A stretch of 64,000 nt of DNA from Serripes groenlandicus (lineage: Eukaryota > Mollusca > Bivalvia > Cardiida > Cardiidae): contig JASEVX010000094.1 in the NCBI GenBank assembly GCA_031761405.1, positions 132,001 to 196,000 on the forward strand, read 5' to 3'. Of this stretch, positions 11,991 through 23,850 are shown piece after piece (the stretch's first letter is position 1; the number at the start of each line of letters is the position of its first letter). A program made the translations under genes and the position numbers. The notes beneath the pieces were generated by a model that was not told where the DNA came from, ran no database searches, and saw nothing but the letters and a program-made list of their open reading frames with translations.

Positions 11991-12180
11991 TGAAATATCT
12001 GGGAAGGGTGATACCATTTCTTCAGATGATATATCTGGGAAGGGCGATACCATTTCTTCAGATGATATATCTGGGAAGGGTGATACCATTTCTTCAGATG
12101 ATATATCTGGGAAGGGTGATACCATTTCTTCAGATGAAATATCTGGGAAGGGCGATACCATTTCTTCAGATGATATTTCA
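11991..12180. repeat. 36-bp tandem repeat, five copies
   Basis: Unit based on ATATCTGGGAAGGG(T/C)GATACC plus ATTTCTTCAGATG. The period is a multiple of three and gives a spurious open frame on both strands. Confidence 0.9.
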
Positions 12181-12217
12181 AAATGATGTCATATGAGCCT
12201 GTTCATGTGAAAGTAAT

Positions 12218-12425
12218 TCGAGGGCTTGGCGTAAAACGATTGTAACTAAAATTGGTATTTGTTTACCAATGTTAATCACCTCGCCATAACGACTTTAAAA
12301 GCGTTAAATCATTTTTCTTGGTAAACAATGGAAATTTAGAACGAGCAATGGCACCTAAATTTGCATTGTTTACAAAGGGGTCAAAATAGGTTTTTAGTTA
12401 CAACCGTTTCACGCCAAGCCCTCGA
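12218..12425. mobile_element. Family C MITE (TCGAGGGCTTGG ends)
   Basis: Inverted ends of about 30 bp: TCGAGGGCTTGGCGTAAAAC and the reverse of GTTTCACGCCAAGCCCTCGA. Length about 208 bp, with AATT on both sides. A second copy is at 22677-23150. Confidence 0.85.
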
Positions 12426-13110
12426 AATTCTAGTCGGCATTTCTGTACAGTGTAAGTTCAGATCAGCACAGAATGTATACAAGTTGACATAAGCTTCTAA
12501 CAAGTTTATGTAAGTAATATTTGAACAGTGAGGATCTTTATCAGATTGGATGCACAGGCTGATCTGGTTTCCCACTGTTCACAAAAAAGTCAACATGTAC
12601 CTTTTCCCATGGAGAAGTTCTCATAACCTAAGCTAGTGAATGATATGATGTTTAAGATAACTTTGAGCCCTCGGCTCACACGGTGATCTAGTTGGATCAA
12701 TCTCTGTCTGGCGGCGTCGTTAACTTTTGGCTTTAAACAGATAGGGAATAGTATGTTGCAGTTATGATACATCAGTTTATATTTTAAGCTCCGAGTGTCA
12801 ATTCATAATTCTTTTTAACTCTTTCCCTCATACAGATGCTTCTGCAGCAGATGACTTTTGAAAACATTTTGGCAAAAGGTGAAATTCCTCATAATGAGCA
12901 ATTTCTGCTTATGCCACAAGGTTTTCAACTCTTCATTTTTTTCGTTTTTTTCATACATTTGCCTTGATATTATCCAAGTTGTTTGCTGTAGATTTGATGT
13001 ATGTGGGAAAGGGTTGAATAATATCGTCTATACATTCCATCACAGATTTAAAATGCTGTTCATTATCATTTTACGACTTTTGTAGAAAACGCTGTGTTGT
13101 ATTTTCTTAC

Positions 13111-13242
13111 CAAACATTTCTCGATTGTGGCCTTGGAACCTCGTCATCATCGGGTTCCATTTGCTTCAATGTAAAAACGTCAACGTTCTTTCCTTGTGGA
13201 ACGGGAAACAAGGCATCGTTTCCATCTTTTCTTAAATGGGCA
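13111..13242 (-). CDS. Cytoplasmic tail exon 2
   Basis: The exon follows the acceptor tcatttcag and ends at AATGTTTG|gtaaga. It is 132 bp, phase 2 to phase 2. The translation includes LRKDGNDALFPVPQGKNVDV, FTLKQMEPDDDEVPRPQSRN. It is hydrophilic and acidic with P-x-P-Q-like pieces, and probably disordered. No known signalling motif is certain. Confidence 0.8.
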
Positions 13243-13244
13243 CT

Positions 13245-16200
13245 GAAATGAATATTATGATAATATAAAAACATAAAAAGTTGAGAAAATTAAAATATAA
13301 AAATGGTGTAATTTCATAATTTCAAAAGGGGAAAAATAATTGTGAGCTAAAAAGGTTTCAAATACCCGAGTCCCTGAAAATAATGACCGGCGATGACGTC
13401 AAAACATCGGCAATGTATCAGTTCAATCTCTCTATGATAGATAGATAGAAATATAAAATACTTAAATTTATTTAGATCCTCGGGTAATAATACAAAATAC
13501 AAAAAGAAAAAAAAAAGAATAGACAACTGTAAAACACTTGACGTCGCGCAACCTAAACAGGCACCACGTGAAATACACCTAACATGAGGACACTGTTAGT
13601 ACTTTATAATTCAGTTTTGGAAATGAATGTAAAGTTTTACATATAAAATTGTGCTTTACAAATCGTAGATACATTGTTTTGATCAATTATTTAACAGTAT
13701 TAAAAATACAGCGTTATAACCAATACAAATCCTGATAAAAATGTTGTGTAAGATGTAACAGTTGGAAGCACATTTTTGATATTCACACCTATGATATATA
13801 AACTTCGCGTGCTTTTTCCACGAGAAAAAAAAACAATGCACGAGTTTCCGAAGATACGGTGATTCAACATCCTTACCGGAAATAGAAACAAACCAAGTGC
13901 TGCCCCCTCATGGCCATGTTTTTCAACAAATCAAAATTATTTGATCAATCTAAGTGGAGGGTCACCCAAGGAACATTTGTGCAAAATTGTTTTTAAATCA
14001 GGCCAATACTTTTCATCAAGAAGATTTTTAAAGCTCGATATAAAACATATAAGGAAAACAAGCCCTACTCCCTAGCAGCCATGTTTTTCAACGGATCTGA
14101 ATAATTTCAACAAGCGTGGTAAGTTGTGGCCACAAGTTACTTAATTAAGTTGTGGCCACAACTTAGTTTAGCCAATCAAAACAGCCGTTTCATCTTCGCT
14201 GCTTTATGGTAATAAACTGATGTAAGTCTATGTGTATATGTACGAGTATACTAACTGGTAACTGTATGTTATAAATATACACACCAGTGTGTTCACCATT
14301 TCAGATATGATACGGATATGTGCCAAAACCTGTTATGATATACTACAACGTCGTCTTTTTTTTATCTAAATAAGTTGGACTCTTAACTTTTATTTTTATT
14401 CTGTGTAAATATGTTCAGGACAAATACATTTTAATGTATATGTATGCATTAAAAGAATCGGCTGCTAATAAGTCTCCCTCCGATTTTGATGCAGGCCGGC
14501 ATCTTATTTCTAAAAATGCTTCTTATGCGTGCATTTGTGCACATTTTATCCTTCGGTGGTCGACTTTCTCACTGTATTATATTCAAGCCGAAATTAGCAT
14601 CCAACTCTTTATTGAACCATATATATACATGCTTGTGATATGTGTCAGATATTGATGTTTTACATAATATACGTATGACAGTCTCTTGTATTTCATTTCA
14701 TGAAAGGCCAGTGCTTTTTATTTGTATTATTATTTTAACAATACATGTAAATATATATGATTGTACATGGATGATACTTAAATAAAATATGAAATATAGT
14801 AAAATTATCATCACCCTCAATTGAAAGGTACTTCTGTATACCTAACTGTTAACCCTTTCCCTGATATAGACGCTTTCTGACGCCTCTGCAGCAGACGGCT
14901 TTTTGAAAACATAGTGACAAAAGAACAAATTGCACAAAACGTGTAATTTTTCCTTTTGCCACAATGTTTTCCACTATTTGTCATAGGTTATCCATTCAAT
15001 TATGGAGATTTTCTATTTTTTGACAAAATACGTTCAAAGTCGTCTGCTGCAGAATTGTCGTATGCGGGAAAGGGTTAAAAGTCAGTTGCCGGCGTTAGGT
15101 GTGAACAAAAGACAATATAAATAAAATAATTTCATTGGGTACTAATTAAGTACAGGCATTAGCAAGAAATGTTGTTAAAACAGCCTTATGAACTAGAGGC
15201 CATTTGTGAAAAACTATGCTTTAATGCGTAACTGGTTTTACAACACTCAAGGTAATTGAATTATATATTTTTGGCTATTTTAACCATCCTACGCTATATC
15301 TCAAAAATTAAAATAAAAATAAAAATCGTGGAATATTATGTTGATCAATATCTGTCTTCAGGGATCTATATGTTTATTATTTTGTTTGTAAACAATGTTA
15401 CTTAGAGGGTTGTTCTATACTCTGTCATGTATATATGTCATTTTGTTTCGCCGTTTGTAATGCTAAATTGTATTTTCCTCATGTTTTTGTCCATGTACAA
15501 ACTGGGAGTATTAAAGAAATTGAAATTGAATTGAATTGAATTGAGGTAGAATGCAGTCTACAGGTTACAAATCAGTCAAGACCGTTAATGTATAACAATA
15601 ATATACTTTTAAAATGTCTAAAAATTCCAGACATGAATTGGAATATAAGCAAAAATTAATCCAACGCGAATATAACCTGTTTATACAGTACCATGTTTAC
15701 ATTTATAAGGCCTCGGGTAATACAACTAAATGAAGAAACTAGTTGAGATCATAAGAAGTATGAAGCTTCAAAAATGTAAACCTTTTCCACATGCAACAGA
15801 TGACTGAAAAATGACTTGGGAAAAAATATGAATTATCTCTTCAAATGAAACTTTAATCATTAGAAAGAGTTGAGAACATAGAGGCAAAATAAGAAGTTGC
15901 TCTTTTTGAGCAATTTCTTCTTTTCCTATAAAGTTTTCAAAACTCATCTGATGAAGATGGATGCATAAAAATATGTCCGCAAGTGGGAACACTTATAGAC
16001 GCTTTCTGACGCCTCTGCAGCAGACGGCGTTTTGAAAACATAGTGACAAAAGAAGAAATTGCTCAAAACAAGCAATTTCTCCTTTTGCCACAATGTTTTC
16101 CACTATAAGTCATAGGTTATCCATTCAATTATAGAGATTTACTATTTTTTGACAACATATGTTCAAAGTCGTCTGCTGCAGAAGTGACGTATGAAGGAAA

Positions 16201-16300
16201 GGGTTATATATGCGTTTGCACGTAGGAAAAGGTTATACATGAACAAAGAAATCCATTTACGATTCCTTTTGCTGAAAGTGATAAATTGACGATTTAATAC
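13245..16300. other. Intron between tail exons 1 and 2
   Basis: No additional exon recognised. It holds a short TAGA microsatellite (13435-13450), family A copies at 14853-15074 and 15990-16206, GAATT-type simple repeats at 15525-15545 and unassigned A/T-rich DNA. Confidence 0.55.
14853..15074 (+). mobile_element. Family A MITE, full length
   Basis: TTAA at 14849-14852 and 15075-15078. Intact termini and subterminal CTGCAG motifs; it lies in the intron between tail exons 1 and 2. Confidence 0.85.
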
Positions 16301-16304
16301 ATAC

Positions 16305-16397
16305 TTGTTAAAACGGGGGTTTGTGTTTCTGTCTGAGTTGCTAGTTGCACAGAGAGTAATGTCATCAGTTAATGGGGTGACGGGCCTCTTTGAACTT
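16305..16397 (-). CDS. Cytoplasmic tail exon 1
   Basis: The exon follows the acceptor ttatttacag and ends at TTTAACAA|gtatgt. It is 93 bp, phase 2 to phase 2. After the membrane exon it reads KSSKRPVTPLTDDITLCATS, then NSDRNTNPRF. The basic KKSSKR start fits the cytoplasmic face of the membrane. No catalytic domain. The switch from phase 1 to phase 2 introns coincides with the move from shuffled extracellular modules to the unique tail. Confidence 0.8.
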
Positions 16398-17273
16398 CTG
16401 TAAATAAAAACTTGACGATAACAAATGCTTTTCTAATATATCTATAGGTACTACCTATTTACGAAAAAAACGCAAGACAATTATAAACAAAAATTAAAGA
16501 GCATACTTTGGCCATAAAAAGGGATTTATGAGTAATTGACTAGACAATAATAATGTTAATGTCATGTTGCTTGCATTATCAAAACATATTTGGAATTCGT
16601 ATTGCTGTCGTATATTATTACGAACAGAAAATAATAAAGTAAAGACTTTCAGAAAATCAAGGAATACATTTATAATGAACGAGGTTAAAACATGAGGGCC
16701 AAGATGATCCTAAATCGATCACCTGCATTATGGTAAAGAAGCAAATAGATCAGCCCTTTTCTGATGCCACTTGGCGACTGCCTTTTTCAACCAGTCAATA
16801 TGACTGGAACAAATGATGTAAATGGTCACATTTCTGCTAAACCATTTCCCTATTAGAGATGGTTTCTGAGGCCTTTGCAACAGACGATTTAGGAAAAGAT
16901 TGTCGCCAAAAGAACAATTGCTCCTTATTAGAAAGTTATGCTTTTGCCACAATGTTTGATAAATAATTATACTTTGAATGAGTGAGTCAATAGATCATGC
17001 ATAGGAATTTTGGGTCTTTCATGTTGATACCACATTTTTTGCGGGAAACGACATCGCTCCATTGACGTTACGCCAAGATGAAGTGTTACGGAAATGACTT
17101 TACGTCCTTCTTTGGCTACGATACAGTCAAAATTTAAGTTCGGGCGTAGAAGGTTAATGCTGTCGATTTTTTGACAAACGGGAAAACATATTTCTTACAG
17201 AGTTCCATTTATTTTTAACTTTTCGTACAAATGTTAATTCCCACATAACACAGCACTTAAATGATCTTAAATA

Positions 17274-17519
17274 TCGATTTAAAAAAAAAAAGCATTAAAA
17301 AGACGACAATAATGTTCAATCCGTGTTTTTCGTCTCATTTTTTACATACTCAAAAATCGATTTTAAAAAAATGATTAAAAAGACGACAATAATTTTCAAT
17401 CCGTGTTTTTCTGCTCATTTTATACATATCCAAAATACCGATTTAAAAAAAAATCATTAAAAAGCCGACAATCATTTTCAATCTGTGTTTTACGTCTGCT
17501 TTTTATACATATCCAAAAT
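17274..17519. repeat. About 82-bp tandem repeat, three copies
   Basis: Each unit has CGATTTAAAAAAAA, ATTAAAAAGACGACAAT and TCAATCCGTGTTTTTC. The copies are diverged and followed at 17572-17600 by a poly(A) run. Confidence 0.8.
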
Positions 17520-17571
17520 GGCGGCCCCCATGGATTTTTCCAGTTTCATTTCAGAAAGCTTCATGGGTAAT

Positions 17572-17602
<31 letters not shown>

Positions 17603-17929
17603 CACACCTGTTAACTATAAGCGTTCAGTAATACTACATATATTTATACATTTTATTTATCTAGATGTGTTTGTCGCTGCAGATTTGTGTTATATGGGAA
17701 AGGGTTAAAATTGTTATTCAAACTCGCTACCAGAGATGCTTTGTAACGTCTATGCAGCAGAGAAATTTTTGAAAATATTGTGGCAAAAGAAGATATTGCT
17801 CATAATGAACACTTTTCCATTTTGCCAGAATGTTTTCAATTTTTTTCAATCCTTCATCTTTCATTTCAAGATTTCCATATTATTGCGTCTATGTTTTTAA
17901 AGTCGTCTCACTTGGGAATCCTATTATGC

Positions 17930-18870
17930 ATGGTTTCTCATGTTGACCTTTGACATCTAAGTGTGACATTGACCTTTATGACCAATGCCTGGGTCTTGTG
18001 CACTAGACTTCACCTCCCTCATCATGGTGAACATGTGTGACTAACTTAGGAATCCTATGATGCATGGTTGAGATGTGAGCCGGACAAGGTACAGTCCTAT
18101 CAAACGGTACTGATTTTTATCTGTGACCTTGATATTTGGGGTACAGGCCTGGGTATTAAGCGCGACACGCCGCTTTATGACGTTTGTGCCAAGTTTCTTG
18201 GAAATCCTATGATGCATGGTTAAGATGCGGCCCGGACAAGGTACAGTCCTATCAAACAGTTCTCATTCTGATCTTCGACCTCTAAGTGTGACTTTGACCA
18301 TTGAGGTACAGACCTAGTTCTTGTGCACGACACGCCGCCTCATCATTGTCAACGTCTGTGCCAAGTTTCTTGGAAATCCTATGATGCATGGTTAAGATGC
18401 GGAGCCGGACAGACGACCCCACGGACGCACGTGTATACACCGAACCGCCATTGTGACAGCGTTGTCGTGCTCTACGCTAGCGGGATCGACAATAATATTT
18501 TTAAATTTTGTCATTTTGCCTCTTTTCTAAAGCTGCCAGTCTATACTTTTTTTCAACCAATCAATATGGATTAAACTGTTGTGTACTTGGTCACCCAGCA
18601 AGCAATTCTACATAATCATATTGGAATCCGACAAGCAAATTCAGGGGAGAAGAATAAATATTGTGCACTTTCACCCTTTTCTGATGAAACAGCAGTTATT
18701 GTTCTCCGTATAATTTAATCTTAAAGAGGACCACAAAAGGAACATTCCTGTGAAGTTTGGTTGAAATTGGTACGGTGGTTGAGGAGGAGATGGTGTTTAA
18801 AAGCTCAAAATTAACGGACAGAGAATGATCAGAACATATCACCTTGAGCATTTGGCTCAGGTGATCTAAT
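17930..18870. repeat. Dispersed repeat with about 3 diverged internal units
   Basis: The phrase AATCCTATGATGCATGGTT recurs near 18050, 18205 and 18375, with GGTACAGTCCTATCAAAC following the first two. The block ends in CACCTTGAGCATTTGGCTC followed by AGGTGATCTAA, the palindromic end also seen at 38115. Non-coding. Confidence 0.65.
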
Positions 18871-18998
18871 TTTTGTTGTCACAATGTTTATATATTTAAT
18901 GATTGTATTTTCAGTTATAAAAATATTCCATAATATTGCCAAAAGGTTAACAAAGTCGTCTGCTGCAGATGTGTGGTAATTTTGAAATGGTTACTTAC

Positions 18999-19116
18999 TT
19001 CTTCATACACATCGAGGCTATAATCACAATTACGGCCAACAACAGTCCTCCACCCACGCCCAATAAGACCATCCATAGGATACTCTCTATGTCAGTGTCA
19101 GTGTCAATTACCTCGA
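18999..19116 (-). CDS. Transmembrane exon
   Basis: The exon follows the acceptor tttggtttcag and ends at ATGAAGAA|gtaagt. It is 118 bp, phase 1 in and phase 2 out. It encodes an acidic juxtamembrane stretch (VEVIDTDTDIES), one uninterrupted hydrophobic helix of about 23 residues starting ILWMVLLGVGGGLLLAVI, and a short stop-transfer end (CMKK). The GVGGG run in the helix is a possible helix-packing motif. It is the only clear membrane segment among the exons, which makes the protein single-pass with an extracellular N-terminal side. Confidence 0.88.
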
Positions 19117-19628
19117 CTGAAACCAAAGAACAAGTATGTAACTCGACCCAAATTGAAGGAAGAATCTAGGAAAACTACTATATCATCATGAACAATTTCT
19201 CAAAAATCTTGCAACTTGCATGTGGGAAAGGGTAAAAGTACCAAAGAGGTCACATTCCGATCAATTATTTGCAAAGTCCTCATTTTGTTTTCATCATTGA
19301 CCTTAGAAAGTGTGATATTCACCCTGTAAACCATTTCCCACATGCATACGCATTTTGACACATCTGCTCCAGACCACAGATTGAAAACATGGACAAATTA
19401 GAAATTGCTCATCATGAGCATTTTTGCCTTTTGCCACAACGTTAACACTTTTATTCAAAAAAAATTCTTTCATTTATTTAAACTAAATGTCTTCAAAACC
19501 ATCTGCAGCTGATTTGTTGTTTTGTTAAGAATGGTTTACCTTTTCCCACATGCAACAAATCTGCAGCTGACAACGTTAGAAGAATCTGGGCAGAAATATG
19601 TATAGAAATAGAATTTGTTTTTGTTTTT

Positions 19629-19838
19629 GTGTTGTTGGGATTTAACGCCGTTTCCAACATTATTTCATTTATCACGGCGACAGTTCACTTATCCATGATC
19701 CCTGGGAAAACAAACCAGTACTAGGCTCGGAAATGTGCCTTGCCCATGGGCACTCCACCATGACCACAGCGCCGCGACTGGGGATCGAACCCGGGACGCC
19801 CGCTTCCAAATCCCCGACGCTAACCACTAGGCCACGGG
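19629..19838 (-). mobile_element. Family C2 SINE (tRNA-derived), minus orientation
   Basis: On the minus strand there is a tRNA-like head with B box GGTTCGATCCCC (here reversed at about 19780-19795), the conserved body CTAGTACTGGTTTG and a tail after GCGTTAAATCCC. Confidence 0.75.
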
Positions 19839-19883
19839 TTAATATCTGTATGCAAGCATAATTGATTTAAACATTATTTAAGG

Positions 19884-20026
19884 AATGGAGAGCTTTTTTT
19901 TCGTTTTCATGGGGGTATGAACAAAAAAACCTGATCACTCTCTATGAAATCGCGAAGCGGTTTCATAGAATGTGTGATCAAGTTTTTTTGTTCATACCCC
20001 CATGAAAACGAAAAAAAACTCTCCAT
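19884..20026. mobile_element. Long hairpin element, about 143 bp
   Basis: The arm AATGGAGAGC...TTTTCATGGGGGTATGAAC...TGATCA pairs with TGATCAAG...GTTCATACCCCCATGAAAA...CTCTCCATT. The loop carries its own palindrome TATGAAATCGCGAAGCGG followed by TTTCATA. It lies between the last GCC2 exon and the TM exon; likely a MITE. Confidence 0.8.
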
Positions 20027-20141
20027 TACTTATATTTTAGCATTAATATGGCTATTTCAGTGAGTAATAAAACATGATAGTATTTTACAACTTTATTTTC
20101 CATAACACATGGTTCTGCAAGTGGGAAGTGGTAAAGCGTAC

Positions 20142-20297
20142 CTGAACAATCTGCACTATCTTTCGATTGAAGTCCGAGTGTTGTCCATCCGTCTGGGCAC
20201 TGTTTACACGAGGTCTGCCTAATCTCGTCCTGATAGTTTCCCCTCGGGCACCTTTCACAGAACTCGCTGCTCGCGAACATACCCAGACCACAAGGGA
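20142..20297 (-). CDS. GCC2/GCC3 (ephrin-receptor-like) repeat exon, membrane-proximal
   Basis: The exon follows the acceptor aacatttcag and ends at TGTTCAG|gtacgc. It has 52 codons and is phase 1-1. The translation has IPCGLGMFASSEFCERCPRG, NYQDE, then CKQCPDGWTTLG and ADC, a complete ephrin-receptor-like cysteine repeat. It is the last extracellular module before the membrane helix at 19116. Confidence 0.9.
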
Positions 20298-20324
20298 CTG
20301 AAATGTTAACACAATATAACTTTG

Positions 20325-20735
20325 TTCATGTCAAAATCGACCATGAGCATACTGTTCATGCCAAAACGACCATGACCATACTTGTCATGTCAAAGTCGAC
20401 CATGAGCATACTTTTATGTCAAAGTCGACCATGAGCATACTTTTATGTCAAATTAGCATACTTTTCCTGTTAAAGTCGATCATGAGCATATTTCCATGTC
20501 AAATAAGCATACTTTTCATGTCAAAGTCGAATATGTGCATACTTTTCATGTCAAAGTCGACCATGAGCATACTTTTCATGTCAAAGTCGACCATGAGCAT
20601 ACTTTTCATGTCAAAGTCGACCATGAGCACTCTTTTCATTTCAAAGTCGACAATGAGAATACTTTTCATGTCAAAGTCGACCATGAGCATACTTTTCATG
20701 TCAAAGTCGACCATGAGCATACTTTTCATGTGGAA
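20325..20735. repeat. 30-bp tandem repeat, about 14 copies
   Basis: Core CATGTCAAAGTCGACCATGA followed by GCATACTTTT, with some units shortened. It abuts a half family A MITE (20736-20853). Its period gives open frames on both strands that are not genes. Confidence 0.9.
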
Positions 20736-21583
20736 AACATTGTGGCAAAAAGAGAAATTGCTCGTTTTGAGCAATTTCTTTTTTTGTCACTATGTTTTCA
20801 AAAAGCCGTCTGCTGCAGAGGCGTCAGAAAGCGTCTATGTGAGGGAAAAGGTTAATGAACTGGACTAAAACTCAATTGTATATGCAGATTGGTCGATTTT
20901 CATCATAATGCACAATGACGTTCATATTTAACTTTCAACCTCTTAACAACACTCCGACGACGTTCAAAAACATAACGGAAAAAGAAAAAATGCCAATAAT
21001 AAGCAATTTCTCCTTTTGAAACAATGTTTTTTTTTTATAGATTCATGTTTACAGATTCTTGAAGACTTCTTTTTAACCATTTCACAAAGTCGACTCTTCC
21101 ATATTGAAAATTGGACCTCTCCACTTTCCGTCCAACAGGAACTTTGGTTAAATTTAATGTCTAAAAAGGAAGACACTGCAGATTCCAGGAGAGACAGTTC
21201 GTGACGAGTTTTCTCACCTTTGGCTGCGAAAGGGTTAAACAAACTCAACATATGTTTTACTTTGAAAGGACAGGAAGTTTCTCCCTGTTAATGTTTAAAG
21301 AGAGGCTTACACTGGCTACATGTAGGTATCGAGAAACAATACAAATATTGTCATGAATGTGTGTTAACCCTTTCCCACAAACAACAAATATGCAGCAGAT
21401 GATTTTGAAAAGATCAATGCAAAATAATGGAAAATCTCTAAAAATGAATGTATTATTATTGAATATAGTTGGAAAAATTGTGACAAAATGAGTAATTGCT
21501 CCATTTGCCACAATATATGTGTTTTCAAAAGTCGTCTGCTGCAGATGTGTCAATATGTGTCTGGAGGCTAAAGGTCAACTTAC

Positions 21584-21763
21584 TACAATAGTGGAAGACG
21601 GGAACACTTCCAGTGCTGCAAGTTGCTATTCCGTCAACTTCGGTACTGTTGATGTCAACATCGTAGTCCTGGTTGTCATAGGTTACTGTCAGTTGAGTGT
21701 TGTTTACAGCGTCATTTAGGGAAGACACTATGCCAGCAAGGAGGTCGTAACATTCATCAACAG
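21584..21763 (-). CDS. Domain X (second copy), second exon
   Basis: The exon follows the acceptor ttgtttacag and ends at TATTGTA|gtaagt. It has 60 codons and is phase 1-1. It begins DECYDLLAGIVSSLNDAVNN and ends IATCSTGSVPVFHYC. The final C-x-x-G-S-V-x-x-x-x-C matches the end of the first X copy (CENGSVFDIRYGGC), and, as there, a GCC2/GCC3 exon follows. Confidence 0.78.
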
Positions 21764-21884
21764 CTGTAAACAATATTGTAAACCGTCATTGCCTACATGC
21801 GCATCTAGAGCAGATGACTTGGAAACTTTGACAAACAAGAGCGCCGTGGAGCGAACGCATATGGTAAACAGGTAAGGCTATTTA

Positions 21885-22285
21885 CTGCCGAGTTGTCCAA
21901 AATTGTCTGATGAGATATAAATAGCGGATATTTCATGAGTGTTTTTATTATTATCACTTTTAATAAACGAGTTACCTAAGATGATATGCCGCGAGCCTTG
22001 GCGTGCATCATATTCGTTAACGAGTTCATTAAAAGCTATAATAAATAAACCTGAATGAGATATTTTATTTATCACATAAAGTGATATATGAGGCGTATTT
22101 CGAAGAAAACGTGCATGCAATTTGTCGGTTTTGGCGCCAAAGAGACTAACGTTATAACGTCAAACCCCTGAAGTGACGTAGTTTGGTTTCCGCAGTGTAA
22201 CAAAGACTTGAGCGTTATACTGGAAGCCAAACTAGTAGTGTCATATGATATTAATGTAATGGGATTTTGACACTCACAGAGAGGG
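21885..22285. mobile_element. Unclassified dispersed element, copy 1
   Basis: Shared with 56640-57050 in the same order: ATATGCCGCGAGCCTTGGCG, a GTTTTTAGCGCCAAAG-like block, CTAACGTTATAACGTCAAAC, AAAGACTTGAGCGT and a TCATATGATATT end. No open frame. Confidence 0.7.
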
Positions 22286-22324
22286 CTTCGTGTAATAAAA
22301 AGGACTAGAGTACATTATACTCAC

Positions 22325-22561
22325 ATGCTATGGGCTTACAGGAAACCGTGAGAGTGAAGGTGGTATCAGTAGTTGATCTACGTTTACGTCCAAGAAAGGT
22401 ATTGATCACTAATGATATTATAGAACATTGCTTTGTATCAATACATTCTTCCATGTTCAGTATTTCAAAAATAACATTTTCTATTTGTCTGTTATCTGGG
22501 TATGATAAACTGAAATAGCTAGCAATGTAGGTGAGCGTCACTTCATTTGCCATTTCTTTTT
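22325..22561 (-). CDS. Domain X (second copy), first exon with RKRR site
   Basis: The exon follows the acceptor ttatttcag and ends at ATAGCAT|gtgagt. It has 79 codons and is phase 1-1. The translation includes NEVTLTYIASYFSLSYPD, NMEECIDTKQCSIISLVINT and FLGRKRRSTTDT, then FTLTVSCKP. The placement of a Cys pair, a basic RKRR site and a following beta strand parallels the exons at 47049 and 45004. No named family recognised; a pre-GCC2 convertase-site domain specific to this protein type is the working description. Confidence 0.78.
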
Positions 22562-22676
22562 CTGAAATAAAAGTGTTATGCAATTTTCAACAATATGTCG
22601 GTTATTTATCAGCAACACATTTTTTATTCATGTTCTCCTAATTAACACATCAGTGCTAGGCTAGACTCCACCATAT

Positions 22677-23150
22677 CAAGAGCTTGGTATGAAACGGTTG
22701 TAACTATAAACCTATTTTGAAAACCCTGATTTAGGGGCCATTTGACCCCTTTGTAAATTTATTTATTTATTTATTGGGGTTTTATGCCGCTTTGAACATT
22801 ATTTCAGGTATATCACGGCGACAGTTCACTTATTCATGATCCCAGTACTAGGCTAGAACATGTGCCTTGCCCAAGGGCACTCCACCATGACCGTAGTGCC
22901 GCGACTGGGGATCGAACTCGGGACACCCGGTTTCGAAATCCCCGACGCTAACCAATCGACCACAGCGGATTCCTTCCCATGTAAACAATGCAAATTGATG
23001 TGCCATTGCTCAGAACGAGTAATGGCACCTAAATTTCCATTGTTTACCAAGAAAAATGATTTAACGCTTTTAAAGACTTTATGGCGAGGTGATTAACCTT
23101 GGTAACAAAATACCAATTTTAGTAACAACCGTTTCACACCAAGCCCTCGA
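22677..23150. mobile_element. Family C MITE split by a SINE
   Basis: The ends TCAAGAGCTTGGTATG and CACACCAAGCCCTCGA match the MITE at 12218-12425. The interior is interrupted by a minus-strand SINE at about 22757-22976, after which the MITE sequence resumes (CATTGTTTACCAAG). Confidence 0.8.
22757..22976 (-). mobile_element. Family C2 SINE nested in family C MITE
   Basis: An ATTTATTTATTTATT tail (reversed), the conserved SINE body and a tRNA-like head ending at GGAATCCGCTGTGGTCGATTG (reverse strand). Confidence 0.8.
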
Positions 23151-23199
23151 TATGACCACCTTCGGACGCAAAATAAATATGTAACCCTTTCTCTGCTGC

Positions 23200-23338
23200 A
23201 GCCTTGGGCAAGGCACATTTCCTAGCCTAGTACTGGTTTGTTTACCCAGGGATCATGAATAAGTGAACTGTCGCCGTGATATAACTGAAATAATGTTGAA
23301 AACCGCGTAAAACCCTAATAAAATAATAATAATAATAA
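23200..23338 (+). mobile_element. Truncated SINE inside a family A fragment
   Basis: The 3' part of the C2 SINE, from CTTGGGCAAGGCACATTT to an (AATAAT)n tail, inserted between two pieces of a family A element (23180-23200 and 23340 onward). Confidence 0.65.
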
Positions 23339-23608
23339 AAATTCTCTCCTGCAGACGTATCTGTAGCAAACAACTCTCGAAAACACATTTTATGACAAAA
23401 GGAGAGATTGCTCATAATTGACACATTTGTTTTTCTCCAACTCTTTACAATAGTTATACTCTTATTTAAAGACGATTTCATATTTTTGCCTTGCTCTTAT
23501 AAAGTTGGCAGCTGCATATTTCTTGTACATAGAGAATAATAGGTTGGTGCCGTGGATTGAGAAAGTTTTTCTGGCAATGCGGAGTAATTTATCGGGTGAG
23601 CCGAAGGT

Positions 23609-23850
23609 GCCGGCCAGCTTATCACGTGACCAACTGACGTAGATCAAAATATATATACGGCACCCTGTTATCGGGTCGAACTTGCTACACGTGACAGGAT
23701 AAATAGTTATATATATCGTGTAAAAAAGTAGTCCCGGCTAGCAGGTGCCCGCCAGCTTATCACATGACCAACTGACGTAGATCAAAATAAATATACGGCA
23801 CCCTGTTATCGGGTCGAAATTGCTAGACGTGACAGGATAAATACTAATCT
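23609..23850. repeat. Direct repeat of about 100 bp, offset 137
   Basis: GCCAGCTTATCAC(G/A)TGACCAA, CTGACGTAGATCAAAAT and CGGCACCCTGTTATCGGGTC occur twice. The sequence is non-coding. Confidence 0.8.

Noticed and set aside
11966..12196. Open frame with repeated YLGR-IPFLQM
   Set aside because: 36-bp tandem repeat, open on both strands.
20416..20868. Overlapping open frames of 90 to 150 codons on both strands
   Set aside because: The 30-bp tandem repeat has a period divisible by three and no stop in several frames; no splice sites or domain.
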